From Rhizorhabdus dicambivorans (GTDB lineage Bacteria; Pseudomonadota; Alphaproteobacteria; Sphingomonadales; Sphingomonadaceae), in contig NZ_CP023449.1 of the NCBI RefSeq assembly GCF_002355275.1, positions 2,582,001 through 2,646,000 of the forward strand: 64,000 bases of DNA. The letters are read 5' to 3'. Shown here piece by piece: positions 54,320 to 62,772 of this stretch (the first letter of the stretch is position 1; every line of letters begins with the position of its first letter). The position numbers were made by a program, and so were the translations under genes. The notes under the pieces are model-generated. The model saw only the letters and a list, made by a program, of their open reading frames with translations. It was not told the DNA's origin and did no database searches.

Positions 54320-55222
54320 TCACATGGCGCGTGCGAGCGGCATGGTCAGGCAGTGGATGCCGCCACCACAGCGGGTGAACTGGTCGATATCGACCGCCTC
54401 GACATCGAATCCGCGGCCACGCAGCACGCCGTTGATCCGGTCGTTCGCCGCGGACGAGATGATCCTGCGCTGGCCCAGCGACAGAATATTGCAGCCCAGC
54501 CGACGCGATTCAGCCGGCTCGACCGCGATCAGCTCTATTCCCTGCTCCTCGATCTGCCGGACGAAGGCCGGATCGAGCAACTCGATACAGGCGAGCGCCA
54601 CGCCTTCGTCCACCATGCAGAATTGGGTATCGAGATGCAGGAGTTCGGGATCGAAAGCGTAGGTAATAACGTCCCAGCGCTGTCCCCGGAAGATTTCGGC
54701 CAGCGCCTCCGCCCCGGTCCAGTCCGTCCGTTCGCCCGACCATCCGATGACCACCAGTCCGGATCGCACGATTGCAATGTCGCCGCCCTCGATCCGGCCC
54801 TGACGCACATAGGCGGCCGGCGGCGCACCGAGCCCGCGTGCGAAATCGAACGCGCGGTCGGCCTCCTCGCGGCGATGCGGCGTCGCGGGGCGAAGCTTAA
54901 TCAGGCCCCAGGGCGAGGTCAGCAACGCGTCCCGCGTGAAGCACATGTCGGGCAGGGCGGGATCGGGCGGCAGGAGATGGCAGCGGACATTGTGGCGCTC
55001 GAGAGCGGCCTGGAGCGCGCGGTGCTGTGCGGTGGCGCGATCCACGGACAGGGTGAAACCGTCTGCCAGGCTCTGCCGGGTGACTGCGCAACAAGGCACC
55101 GGGGCGAGATAGGAGGGTCGGCAGAGCATCACGTCGGTCAGTCGGTCGGTTTCGCTGGTAACGGCAAATCGCCGGGTCGGCGCGAGAGGGCGCGCGCCCA
55201 GTCCGAGGAAATCGAGCTTCAT
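54320..55222 (-). CDS. Arginine-deiminase-fold hydrolase (dimethylargininase-like)
   Basis: A 300-residue amidinotransferase-superfamily enzyme. Visible are the Asp-containing LPDMCFTRDALL, the Glu-Asp pair in RIEGGDIAI (Glu145, Asp148), catalytic His196 in LLHLDTQFCMVD, and nucleophilic Cys291 in CGGGIHCLTMP. These match the dimethylarginine dimethylaminohydrolase/arginine-deiminase group, which hydrolyses guanidino nitrogen to release citrulline or similar products. The exact substrate is uncertain. It is divergent from the methyltransferase gene (82-bp gap). Confidence 0.82.
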   Translation of the reverse strand: MKLDFLGLGARPLAPTRRFAVTSETDRLTDVMLCRPSYLAPVPCCAVTRQSLADGFTLSVDRATAQHRALQAALERHNVRCHLLPPDPALPDMCFTRDALLTSPWGLIKLRPATPHRREEADRAFDFARGLGAPPAAYVRQGRIEGGDIAIVRSGLVVIGWSGERTDWTGAEALAEIFRGQRWDVITYAFDPELLHLDTQFCMVDEGVALACIELLDPAFVRQIEEQGIELIAVEPAESRRLGCNILSLGQRRIISSAANDRINGVLRGRGFDVEAVDIDQFTRCGGGIHCLTMPLARAM

Positions 55223-55304
55223 GCCGATAAAAGCGCGCCAGCTTATCTTTGGTTCCTAAGTGGCTGGTTAGAAACCATAATAGCCGATCGGCGTTGTGCG
55301 CCAT

Positions 55305-56276
55305 ATGGCCAGCTTGTCCCCGTCCCCTTCTACTCCGGGGCCCGATCCGTACGATGAGGATGCCCTGTTCCTGTTGCTGGAGCTTCTCTCCGCACGGGGC
55401 TATAGTTTCGTGACGCCGACCCCGGCGACCCATGCCCGCGTCCTATATCGCCTGCCTTCACAAGCGCGCGATATCCGCGATGTGCTGGGCTGGAGCCTGC
55501 CGTTTACGGATGGTCTGCTCGACAGCGCCCTCTTGGAGATTCTCGAAAAGGCAGGCGCGTTGGAACAGCTCCCCGACGGCCGTCGCCGCAGCCGCTATCG
55601 GATTTCGTCACTCGGTGGTGATCTCTATCTTCATTCCGCCTACCCGACACTGGCCGAGGATTCGGTGTTCTTCGGGCCGGACAGCTATCGCTTCGCCGAT
55701 CTGATCGCGCGTGAATTGCGCAGCGAGCCGGTTCCTGCGGGCGGGCATGTCGTCGATATCGGCGCCGGCGCCGGGGTAGGCGCCATCACGGCCGCGCATC
55801 TGTCCGACGATGCCAGGGTGACGATGACCGACATCAACCCGGTGGCGCTTCGCCTTGCGGCGATCAACGCCCGTGCCGCCGGGGTGAGTGCGACCTTCGT
55901 TCAAGCTGCCGACCTGGCAAGGGTCGCCGTACCGATCGACGTCGCGCTCGCCAATCCGCCCTATATCGTCGACTCCGCCGGACGGGATTATCGGGACGGC
56001 GGGGGGATGTATGGCGGGCAGGTCGCGCTCGACATGACCCGCGAGGCGCTGGGCAGGCTCGCGAGGGGCGGGCGGATGATCCTCTATACGGGAAGTGCCA
56101 TCGTCAGGGGCGAGGATCGGCTTCGGGCCGCGCTGTCCGAGGTGGCCGTCCGGGCCGGCTGTCACATGGACTATCGGGAGATTGATCCGGACATATTCGG
56201 CGAGGAGCTTGACGCGCCGGCCTATCGCGACGTCGAGCGGATCGCCGTGGTCGGCGCGGTCTTTCATCACATCTAG
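55305..56276 (+). CDS. Class I SAM-dependent methyltransferase (HemK/RsmC-like)
   Basis: A 323-residue protein. An N-terminal alpha-helical domain (residues 1-130), possibly substrate-binding, precedes a Rossmann domain with SAM motif HVVDIGAGAGVGAITAAHL, the acidic loop TDINPVALRLAAINARA, and catalytic NPPY in DVALANPPYIVD. NPPY marks methylation of a planar nitrogen such as Gln or a base N. It is not the canonical PrmC. I start at ATG 55305; GTG 55296 is an alternative. The gene is followed after 15 bp by a ClpP-like gene. Confidence 0.83.
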   Translation: MASLSPSPSTPGPDPYDEDALFLLLELLSARGYSFVTPTPATHARVLYRLPSQARDIRDVLGWSLPFTDGLLDSALLEILEKAGALEQLPDGRRRSRYRISSLGGDLYLHSAYPTLAEDSVFFGPDSYRFADLIARELRSEPVPAGGHVVDIGAGAGVGAITAAHLSDDARVTMTDINPVALRLAAINARAAGVSATFVQAADLARVAVPIDVALANPPYIVDSAGRDYRDGGGMYGGQVALDMTREALGRLARGGRMILYTGSAIVRGEDRLRAALSEVAVRAGCHMDYREIDPDIFGEELDAPAYRDVERIAVVGAVFHHI

Positions 56277-56291
56277 ACGAGGAGAAACGGG

Positions 56292-56876
56292 ATGGCATCG
56301 GTGCCGATGCTCACGGCGCACGACTTCAAGGACCCCGCGATATTGCTATCCGGGGAGGTCGATTATGACATGTACAATGATTTCCGGACCAAGCTGGAGC
56401 GGGCGCTGTCCGAGCGGGCCGGTGGAACCGTCCTTACCATCGAGCTGTCGACCTTGGGCGGAGATCCCGAAGTCGCCCGGATGATGGGCGAAGACATCCG
56501 CTTCCACAGCGATCTGGAGCCGTCGCGGCGGATCGTGCTGCTGGGCAAGGCAGCGCTCTATTCGGCCGGCACGACGTTCATGAGCTTCTTCGCCCGCGAC
56601 AACCGCTACCTCACCCGCGGCACCAGGCTGATGGTCCATGAGCGCAACCTATCGAAGACGCTTGAGATCAATGGGCCACTGACGAGTTGCATCGCAGCGG
56701 TGGAGGCCACCCTCAACGAGATCAGAAGCTCGATCGCCATCCAGAATGAAGGGTTCGAAAACCTGATCCGGGGCAGTCATGTATCGATGGAAGAGGTGCT
56801 GAAGCGCGCGCCTGGCAACTGGTATATTGAAGCCGAGGAGGCGGTATCGCTGGGGCTGGTCGCCGCCGTCATCTAG
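56292..56876 (+). CDS. ClpP-like serine protease
   Basis: A 194-residue protein of the ClpP/crotonase-fold protease family. The pattern LSTLGGDPEVARMMGEDI matches the GG-loop and helix of ClpP. The nucleophile is probably Ser91 in GKAALYSAGTTF, and the catalytic base is His116 in TRLMVHERNL; the third Asp is not obvious. A typical ClpP has GxSMAxS and IMIHQP, so this is a divergent member, and the usual ClpX/ClpA partner is not nearby. AGGAGAAACGGG precedes ATG 56292. It is coupled closely to the methyltransferase gene. Confidence 0.8.
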   Translation: MASVPMLTAHDFKDPAILLSGEVDYDMYNDFRTKLERALSERAGGTVLTIELSTLGGDPEVARMMGEDIRFHSDLEPSRRIVLLGKAALYSAGTTFMSFFARDNRYLTRGTRLMVHERNLSKTLEINGPLTSCIAAVEATLNEIRSSIAIQNEGFENLIRGSHVSMEEVLKRAPGNWYIEAEEAVSLGLVAAVI

Positions 56877-56973
56877 CCATGTCATGCCGCTTCGGCAGAA
56901 GCGTGAGAGTGCCTTCGTGACGGTCGCCCGGAAGCTGGCCGCCACCGCAGCCAGCGCCCGGGCCCGGGCCGTC

Positions 56974-57189
56974 CTATCGCGTTACCGGATCGCGCGGTTC
57001 GACCTGGCTATCGTCGGGCGCAGCACCCGGGGTGGAACTGATCGGGTCGCGGTCCACCGGTTCGGCGAGGGCGGTGTTCCCCACCTTCTCCTCGCTGCTG
57101 TTGGGTCCGGCCTGGTCTCCGCGCATGTTGCAGCCGGCCAGTACCAGTCCCGCGGCGATCAGGGCCGTGGCGGTAGGGCAAGAACCCAT
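56974..57189 (-). CDS. Small putative lipoprotein
   Basis: A 71-residue protein with a lipoprotein signal: a short hydrophobic stretch ending in the lipobox LAGC (Cys at residue 20), then a polar, acidic remainder rich in Asp, Ser and Pro. GGAG lies eight bases before ATG 57189. Such small lipoproteins are common in sphingomonads and have no known function. It is convergent with the ClpP-like gene, with a 97-bp gap. Confidence 0.62.
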   Translation of the reverse strand: MGSCPTATALIAAGLVLAGCNMRGDQAGPNSSEEKVGNTALAEPVDRDPISSTPGAAPDDSQVEPRDPVTR

Positions 57190-57238
57190 ATATTGATCTC
57201 CATCCTGTCATGACGTGAAACCGGAATGCCGCGCGACC

Positions 57239-57547
57239 TCAGCGGCTCCCGCCGACCGGAGCGTCCGCACCGGTCCGGGGTTGATCATCGACGGGGCGGG
57301 GAGACAGGTCGCCGCCCCCTCCCGCGGGATCGCTGTCGAAATCCTCGGCTCCGCCCGAGCCGCCAGCACCCGCGCCGCTGCCGATCACCACGCCGCTGCC
57401 CTGCTGCGGGGCGCGTCTGCCGCGGTTTTCCTCTGCCGCCGCAGCCTCGCGCCGGACCTGCGGCCCTGCCTTGATCCGGCTCGATTCCTCATCGCCGGTG
57501 TAGCCCGATCGAAGAGGCGGAGCAGGGAGAGGATCTGTGCCGGTCAT
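57239..57547 (-). CDS. Small Gly-rich hypothetical protein
   Basis: A 102-residue hydrophilic protein starting at ATG 57547 (MTGTDPLPAPPLRSG). The N-terminal half is charged with a RIKAGPQVRREAAAAEENRG stretch, and the C-terminal half is a Gly/Ser-rich linker (GSGAGAGGSGGAEDFD) with an acidic end. No domain is recognised; it looks disordered. It lies 49 bp upstream of the lipoprotein gene on the same strand. The ribosome-binding site is weak. Confidence 0.45.
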   Translation of the reverse strand: MTGTDPLPAPPLRSGYTGDEESSRIKAGPQVRREAAAAEENRGRRAPQQGSGVVIGSGAGAGGSGGAEDFDSDPAGGGGDLSPRPVDDQPRTGADAPVGGSR

Positions 57548-57749
57548 GGGGATTCTCGCGCAGTTTGTCCTGGTGCGAGAACCGCCAAGCCTTCCACAAG
57601 GTCCACTGATCAAAGATTATTTGGGCTTCTCACGGACGGCCCGAGACATAACGCACTCGATCTGCGCCGAGCCGAGGAACATGCGAGCTTCCCACAGGCT
57701 TGAACGAGGGACGCGGCACCGGATGTCAGCCCGCCGACGGGAGAAGAGG

Positions 57750-58514
57750 ATGAACGGCAATATCCCCATGACCGATGCCCACACCGAATATCCTTCGCTC
57801 CAGGGGCGCAAGGCGGTGATTACCGGGGGCACGACCGGTATCGGCCGCGCCATCGCCATACTGCTGGCCGGCGAGGGCGCGCGTGTCTTCATCTGCGGAC
57901 GGACGCCCGAGCATCTCGACGACGCGCTGCGGCGCATTCGCGAGGTGGGGGAGGGCGACGGCGTCAATGTCGACCTGTCGCGCCGCGAGGAGGTCGATCG
58001 CTTCTTCGCCAAGGCGGATGACTATCTGGGCCGCCCGGATATCGCCGTGATCAACGCCGCCGTCCCGGCCGGGGCGCTGGAAGATACGTCCGAGGACGAA
58101 CTCTACTATCAGACCGCCACCGATCTGACGGCCTATCTGGCCTGCACGCGCAAGGCGGCGAGACGGATGGCGGCGGGTAGCGACGTGATCCTGATCGGAT
58201 CGATGTCGGCCGTGTCGCAGTCGCCCGGTTCCTCCATCTATGTCGCGGCCAAGGCGGGGATCGAGGGCTTCGCCGTGGCGCTTCGCAAGGAGCTGTCCGA
58301 GAAGGACATAAAGGTCGGGCTGATCGAACCGGGCTTCACCGGCGCCGATTTCCAATATCCCGATTACCCGCCAGAGAAGCAGGTCGAACTGATCAACGGG
58401 CACCGCATGCTGCGGTCCGAGGATATCGCGGTGGCCGCACATTTCATGCTGCGCCAGCCGCGCCGGACGGCGGTATCAATGATCAGGGTGGAGACGCGGC
58501 TCAAACACCCCTGA
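57750..58514 (+). CDS. Short-chain dehydrogenase/reductase (SDR)
   Basis: A 254-residue NAD(P)-dependent oxidoreductase. The nucleotide loop is ITGGTTGIGRAIAI, with NVDLSRREEV and INAAVPAG further on. The catalytic Ser is in IGSMSAVSQS and the Tyr/Lys pair in SSIYVAAKAG. The length matches classical SDRs. The start is ATG 57750 after GGGAGAAGAGG; ATG 57768 is possible. The substrate is unknown. No partner gene on the same strand is adjacent. Confidence 0.88.
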   Translation: MNGNIPMTDAHTEYPSLQGRKAVITGGTTGIGRAIAILLAGEGARVFICGRTPEHLDDALRRIREVGEGDGVNVDLSRREEVDRFFAKADDYLGRPDIAVINAAVPAGALEDTSEDELYYQTATDLTAYLACTRKAARRMAAGSDVILIGSMSAVSQSPGSSIYVAAKAGIEGFAVALRKELSEKDIKVGLIEPGFTGADFQYPDYPPEKQVELINGHRMLRSEDIAVAAHFMLRQPRRTAVSMIRVETRLKHP

Positions 58515-58550
58515 GCGGCGCGGCCAGCGCGCGGGGACGATGGCGCATCG

Positions 58551-60800
58551 TCAGGAGTCTCCACGAGCCTTTCCGGTCGCTGGCAGCCATTGCAGGACCA
58601 GGCGGCCTTCGGCCGGGACCCGGTAATCGACCCGGTCCGGCCGCCGCCGCCGCGGCTTGATCGGATCGCCGTCAGCGGTGCATAGGGTGAGGCGCGGCAT
58701 GCGCCGGCGCGGCAGGCGGATGACCGACAGATCGGCGCCGTAGCCCTCAGCCCCGTCGAGCTGGATCGCCAGGGCATGCTCCCCGGTCCGTTCGATGCCG
58801 CGCAGGAACTGGTTGCAGAAAAGCCGGAACGGCGCATCCGTCACCCAATGCTCCGAGCGAGTGGCGAAGACAAACGCGGCACCGGCGCCGTAAATCTCCT
58901 GCCCAACCTGTCCCGCAGCTTGTCCGTCGGCATAGATATCCTCGAGCGGGAAGGACAGCTTCGGGTCGATATGACCATTGCGGATCTTAGTCGCCAGTAT
59001 CTTTCGCGGCAGCGTGTCAGGATAGTAGAACCAGGCGCGATCGAGCGCATAGCGACAATATTCGCTGACCAGCGCGCGCACAGCCGGTTCGAGGCGGGGC
59101 CCTCCGTCATCCAGCAGGCGCTCGAACGCCGCGAAGCTCTCGAAACATTCGTAGATCGCCATATATGGCGCGTCCTGAAGGCAGGTGGCCCCCAGGAAAT
59201 TATGGTAATGGCGCGCCGCCCCGATCTCCGATTCCCATATCTCGGTGTTGTGGAAGAAGCTGGCGAGATAGACATAGCCCTGCTGTAGATAATCGGGCTC
59301 GTCGGTGATCCGCCACAGCCGGAGGCAGGCCGCCGCGCCCCAGGCGGTGAGATTGGCCTGATAATTCAGGGTGAAGCGCATGCCCCGTGCCGCTTCGATC
59401 GCGGCGCGGGCTTCGTCCAGGAAGCGTTTGTCGTCAGTCAGCTGGAAGCAGAGGAGCATTACATAGGCATAGATGCCGCCGACGTCGGTCTGCCCATGAT
59501 CGTCGGCGGCGGTGGCGGTAATGATCGAGAAGTCGCCGACCTTGAACTGGATCGGCCAGCGATAGTGGAAATGGTGGGCCGCGCGGATCGCATATTCGAG
59601 CGAGTCGAAAAGCAGGGCTTTTGCTTCTTCCACACCGTCGAGCGCCAGGCGGGCAAGATTGAGCAGCGGGTGATACAGATACCAGCTGTCGACCGCGTCG
59701 GCATCCTTGTCCTCCCCGACATTGGGAAGGTAGCGGCGTAGGCAGCCCAGCTTCGCATCGTAGAATTTCGGCAGGCCCTGAAGGAGCGACCTTTCCAGCG
59801 CGACCGGCTTGCCCCGCCATTTCGCATAGTCATGAAGCGCGGCGATCAGCGAAAGCTGCACCATGGCGTCGGGATATTCGCTGTCGGTATAGGGGTGGAC
59901 ATAGAGATGCCCGTAATGGCGGACCGTGGCCTTGGGTGAGTTGATCAGGTCCTGAAGTGTGCGGTCAGCGCGGTCCGTCCAGTCGCGATATTCGACATCC
60001 GGCCGGTCGATCGCCGCATAGGCAGAGCCCAGCAGTTGCAGGAACAGCCTCGCCATATCCTGCTCGTCGCGGGCCGGCATGTCGCGAAAGACGAGGATCG
60101 CGTCGGAGATGGTCAGCGTTTCCCCGGGGGGGAGCGGCTTGGTGGGCGGCGTGCCGCTTTGGGGCGGCGAGGGGGGCAGGTAGCCGAATTCTGGCCATTC
60201 GCCGCCCACCACGCCGTCCGGAACGGTGTCGGTCGCACGATAATAGCCGTTCATCGCCGTGAGGTTCTGGAAATAGAGCAGGCTGCCCATTCCCGGCTCG
60301 TCCCTGCGGAGGAACAGGAGACCCGTGTTAACGCCGCGCTGAGCGGCTTCGACCTGTCCCCGGGCGCCGGTCGGATCGTCGTGGACATCGAGCGGATAGA
60401 GGTCGCGCGGCAGGAAGGGTATAAGGAGAGGGACGGCAGGCGTTAGCCTCACCGTCATCCGCAGCCGGTGCAAATCGGTAACGCTGGTCGCGAACCATAT
60501 CTCGTGGCGGCCGAGCGGGCTTTTCACTTCGATCAGCACAGCGTCGCTTGCCGGCTTCCTGCGCGCGGTGAGCCCCGGCGCATAGGCGGCACGCAGGGCA
60601 AAGCCGCCGAGGCCGGGCCGGCGGATCAGCGCCCAGACCGAATCCGCCCCTTGTGCTACCTCCACGGCCAGATCGCCCAGAGCGAAGATGGCGAGCCGTT
60701 TCATCGAGCGATCGGCAAGTTCTTCCCTCAGCGCAAGCAAATAGGGGCTGGCGCCGGGAAGCTGTTTCTCTTTGCTCCTTGCTGCCGCCTTCATCGTCAT
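58551..60800 (-). CDS. 749-residue protein, predicted (alpha/alpha) toroid, unknown function
   Basis: I do not recognise the family. The N-terminal third (about residues 60-290) is beta-rich and contains LPRDLYPLD and YFQNLTAMNGYY. The middle and C-terminal part is alpha-helical, with regularly spaced helix pairs containing aromatic-rich segments (SWYLYHPLLNLARLALDG, HFHYRWPIQFKVGDF, AHHFHYRW, YLASFFHNTEIWESE), as in six-hairpin glycosidase or lyase folds. No signal peptide is evident (it begins MTMKAAARSKEKQ). An active site cannot be assigned. It stands alone, convergent with the SDR. Confidence 0.7.
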   Translation of the reverse strand: MTMKAAARSKEKQLPGASPYLLALREELADRSMKRLAIFALGDLAVEVAQGADSVWALIRRPGLGGFALRAAYAPGLTARRKPASDAVLIEVKSPLGRHEIWFATSVTDLHRLRMTVRLTPAVPLLIPFLPRDLYPLDVHDDPTGARGQVEAAQRGVNTGLLFLRRDEPGMGSLLYFQNLTAMNGYYRATDTVPDGVVGGEWPEFGYLPPSPPQSGTPPTKPLPPGETLTISDAILVFRDMPARDEQDMARLFLQLLGSAYAAIDRPDVEYRDWTDRADRTLQDLINSPKATVRHYGHLYVHPYTDSEYPDAMVQLSLIAALHDYAKWRGKPVALERSLLQGLPKFYDAKLGCLRRYLPNVGEDKDADAVDSWYLYHPLLNLARLALDGVEEAKALLFDSLEYAIRAAHHFHYRWPIQFKVGDFSIITATAADDHGQTDVGGIYAYVMLLCFQLTDDKRFLDEARAAIEAARGMRFTLNYQANLTAWGAAACLRLWRITDEPDYLQQGYVYLASFFHNTEIWESEIGAARHYHNFLGATCLQDAPYMAIYECFESFAAFERLLDDGGPRLEPAVRALVSEYCRYALDRAWFYYPDTLPRKILATKIRNGHIDPKLSFPLEDIYADGQAAGQVGQEIYGAGAAFVFATRSEHWVTDAPFRLFCNQFLRGIERTGEHALAIQLDGAEGYGADLSVIRLPRRRMPRLTLCTADGDPIKPRRRRPDRVDYRVPAEGRLVLQWLPATGKARGDS

Positions 60801-61075
60801 CGCTTCCCCCGATCAGTATCGGCCTGGCGCCGAGGCCGGGCCTATGCTGGCTGCTTCAAGTCCAGGTCGAATGGGCATCGCAATCCTCCGAGGAGTTCGC
60901 GTTGCGGAACGCCCAAGGCGACGGCAAGTTCATGCGCCGGCAATAATTTCGATTTTCATTTCAATATTTTAACATGAGTTAAATGGGGCGGGCGCTCGGC
61001 CGTTGCGGCGGCTAAACGAGCGGAACGCCTGGGCCTGCCGATCGCTTTGCCCTCAACAACGGGAGAAGGGATGAC

Positions 61076-61255
61076 ATGACCGAACATGGCAGCGGCCTGT
61101 GGGGCCTCATCACGATCATCGGCCCGATCCTGCTCGCGCTCGCGCTCGTCTGGGCGATCGCCCACAACCGGCGCTCACGGGCGGAAAAGGAGCGTTCTGA
61201 ACGTGCGGTCCGCCAACAGCATGAAGAACAGCGTCGTCGCGAGGGCGTGGGCTGA
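61076..61255 (+). CDS. Small single-span membrane protein (59 residues)
   Basis: Starts at ATG 61076 after a strong GGGAGAAGGG. The first 10 residues are polar, residues 11-29 form one hydrophobic helix (LITIIGPILLALALVWAIA), and the remainder is a highly charged tail rich in Arg and Glu (HEEQRRREG). Similar short proteins occur in other sphingomonads (from memory). The function is unknown. A second small gene follows 28 bp later on the same strand. Confidence 0.68.
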   Translation: MTEHGSGLWGLITIIGPILLALALVWAIAHNRRSRAEKERSERAVRQQHEEQRRREGVG

Positions 61256-61283
61256 ACGGTGGCTTTGAAAGAGGAGCATGACA

Positions 61284-61499
61284 ATGGAACGCAATGACCG
61301 GCTCGATCCTGAGGCCAGGCAAACCGAGGATATTCCCCGTCGTGGCCCGGCGGGCGACGGGCGGCCCAACCAGCAGGACCCCGATCCGCGCACCCGCGGC
61401 GGCAAGCCGCAGGAGGACGTGGCTGACCGACCTGTCGTGGGGCAGGTGCGCCCGGAGGACTATCCGGCCGAAGATCGGCGGACCAGCCGCCCGGATTGA
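61284..61499 (+). CDS. Small hydrophilic protein (71 residues), probably disordered
   Basis: Starts at ATG 61284, nine bases after GAGGAG; an ATG at 61278 is too close to that site. The sequence is rich in Arg, Asp, Pro and Gly (RRGPAGDGRPNQQDPDPRT) without hydrophobic segments. No domain is recognised. The tandem position after the membrane protein suggests one transcript, a pairing I associate with stress-related loci, though nothing here proves this. Confidence 0.6.
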   Translation: MERNDRLDPEARQTEDIPRRGPAGDGRPNQQDPDPRTRGGKPQEDVADRPVVGQVRPEDYPAEDRRTSRPD

Positions 61500-61538
61500 A
61501 CCTGCCATGGAGGGGAATGTCGGTATCGGCCGCGGTCG

Positions 61539-61670
61539 AAATTCGCGTTCGCGCAACTGCGCGCGAAGGACGTGCGCGACAAGTTCGCTCTGGCGCCTGA
61601 ATATCACCGCAGCGTAAGTGCGACGAAGGCCAAGCAGAAGCGGAGGATCGGACGGAAGCGGGAGCGCTGA
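61539..61670 (+). pseudogene. Coding-like fragment, possible gene remnant
   Basis: A 43-codon open stretch without start codon encodes a basic C-terminal-like peptide beginning KFAFAQLRAKDVRDKF and ending KRRIGRKRER before TGA 61668-61670. The composition is protein-like (alternating charged and hydrophobic residues) but it has no ribosome-binding site. It could be the tail of a gene truncated by the nearby insertion event. No family is recognised. Confidence 0.25.
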
Positions 61671-61707
61671 TCGTTGCAAGCCCACGCTGCCGTTTATGGG
61701 TTTACGA

Positions 61708-62094
61708 CCTAGTTTTCTAGGCGCCCCCGCTTTCAAAATCTACTGCCGTTCGAACTCGACGGGTGAGAGCATCCCGTTCCTGACCTACTTTGCATCTCGA
61801 GCGAAATACGCGGTGGCTTTTTAAGATATCGGCTCCTCGGTCATCCGGACTAGCTCGCGCTTCAACTGACGGATCTCGGCATCCTTGCCGGCATCGCCCG
61901 ACACTAGCTTCGCCAACTGTCACTTCCACGAATACAGCGAGTGGGGCTGACGCCGAGCCGCTGTGAAACCTCCGCTATCCGATAACCACTCTCGGTGATC
62001 TGCGCCACCGTATCGCCCTTGATCGCTAAAATGGGCTTCCCCGTCATCGCCTCCTGTCTTCAAAATCAGGATCGAAGGCGTCCAGAAATCTAGG
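61708..62094. mobile_element. IS3-family insertion sequence remnant, internally deleted
   Basis: A 387-bp remnant bounded by imperfect terminal inverted repeats of about 22 bp: CCTAGTTTTCTAGGCGCC at 61708 and, complementary, CCTAGATTTCTGGACGCC at 62094. Inside, on the minus strand, is the start of orfA, directly followed by the usual end of orfB (MLSPVEFERQ), so most of the transposase has been deleted. The element is not autonomous. It lies 90 bp before the sigma factor gene. The remainder of the 61500-62184 gap outside it shows only the fragment at 61539-61670. Confidence 0.75.
61739..62047 (-). pseudogene. Decayed IS3-family transposase (orfA start joined to orfB end)
   Basis: From ATG 62047 the frame reads AQITESGYRIAEVSQRLGVS, the OrfA helix-turn-helix pattern of IS3 elements. 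A shift to another frame then gives QLAKLVSGDAG, EIRQLKRELVRMTEE and KATAYFARDAK, the leucine-zipper and end region of OrfA. After a stop, RNGMLSPVEFERQ is the C-terminal motif of OrfB. Frameshifts and stop codons (after LYSWK, EEPIS and RDAK) make it nonfunctional. It would once have moved DNA by copy-out/paste-in transposition. Confidence 0.72.
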
Positions 62095-62184
62095 GGCTGC
62101 TTATCTTCCGCGTCGGAAAGATAATCGCGTTACCCATTTCGCAAGGAGAATTGTCTCCTCTCTTCGGTCAACTATAACGCGAGG

Positions 62185-62772
62185 ATGTTCGACGGACAGA
62201 TGGTCGACGATGCCGCTCTTAACGCATGGTTCAAACGAGAGGTGCTCCCGCTCGAGCGGGCGCTGACGGCCTATGTGCGCAGAAATTGGAGGGTGGCGGA
62301 AGACGTGTTCGAATTGCGGCAGGACATATATGAACATGCGCTCGTAGGCGCGCGGCGCGAGCTGCCGGTCAATACGCGCGCCTATATGTACACGCTCGCG
62401 CGCAATCACCTGATCAACCAGGCCAAGCGGTCTCGAATCGTGTCCTTCGAGATCATCGCGGACCTCGACCACGAGACACCCAATTTCGACATGTTCGAGG
62501 CCGACCGCGCAATGACCGCGCGCGACGAGCTTCGCCACGCCATAGCCGGGATCGACAAGCTGCCGCCGCGGTGCCGCGAGGTCGTGCGGCTGCGGAAGCT
62601 GAACGGTCTGTCGACGCAGGAAGCCGCAGAAGCGCTCGGCGTCTCGACCGAGACCATTCGCCAGCAGCTCAAACACGGGATGAAAGCACTGATCGACCAC
62701 ATGGTCGGGGGCAGCGGCAAGATCGTTCGACCACGGTTCAGCAGGCGTTCGGCACAGGAGATGCAGCCATGA
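62185..62772 (+). CDS. ECF RNA polymerase sigma factor (FecI-like)
   Basis: A 195-residue sigma factor with region 2 (EDVFELRQDIYEHAL, then YMYTLARNHLINQAKR) and region 4 helix-turn-helix (LPPRCREVVRLRKLNGLS, EAAEALGVSTETIRQQ). It is the FecI group that transcribes its own receptor genes in response to an extracellular ligand signalled through FecR. ATG 62185 or ATG 62203 may be the start; neither has a perfect ribosome-binding site. Its TGA overlaps the FecR ATG. The IS remnant is just upstream. Confidence 0.9.
   Translation: MFDGQMVDDAALNAWFKREVLPLERALTAYVRRNWRVAEDVFELRQDIYEHALVGARRELPVNTRAYMYTLARNHLINQAKRSRIVSFEIIADLDHETPNFDMFEADRAMTARDELRHAIAGIDKLPPRCREVVRLRKLNGLSTQEAAEALGVSTETIRQQLKHGMKALIDHMVGGSGKIVRPRFSRRSAQEMQP

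Noticed and set aside
61054-61083. A possible general-stress (EcfG) promoter, GGAAC-N16-CGCT, before the tiny genes
   Set aside because: The second half differs from the CGTT consensus, and the spacing to the start codon would leave almost no leader. A similar weak match precedes the gene at 54320-55222, so chance matches are likely.
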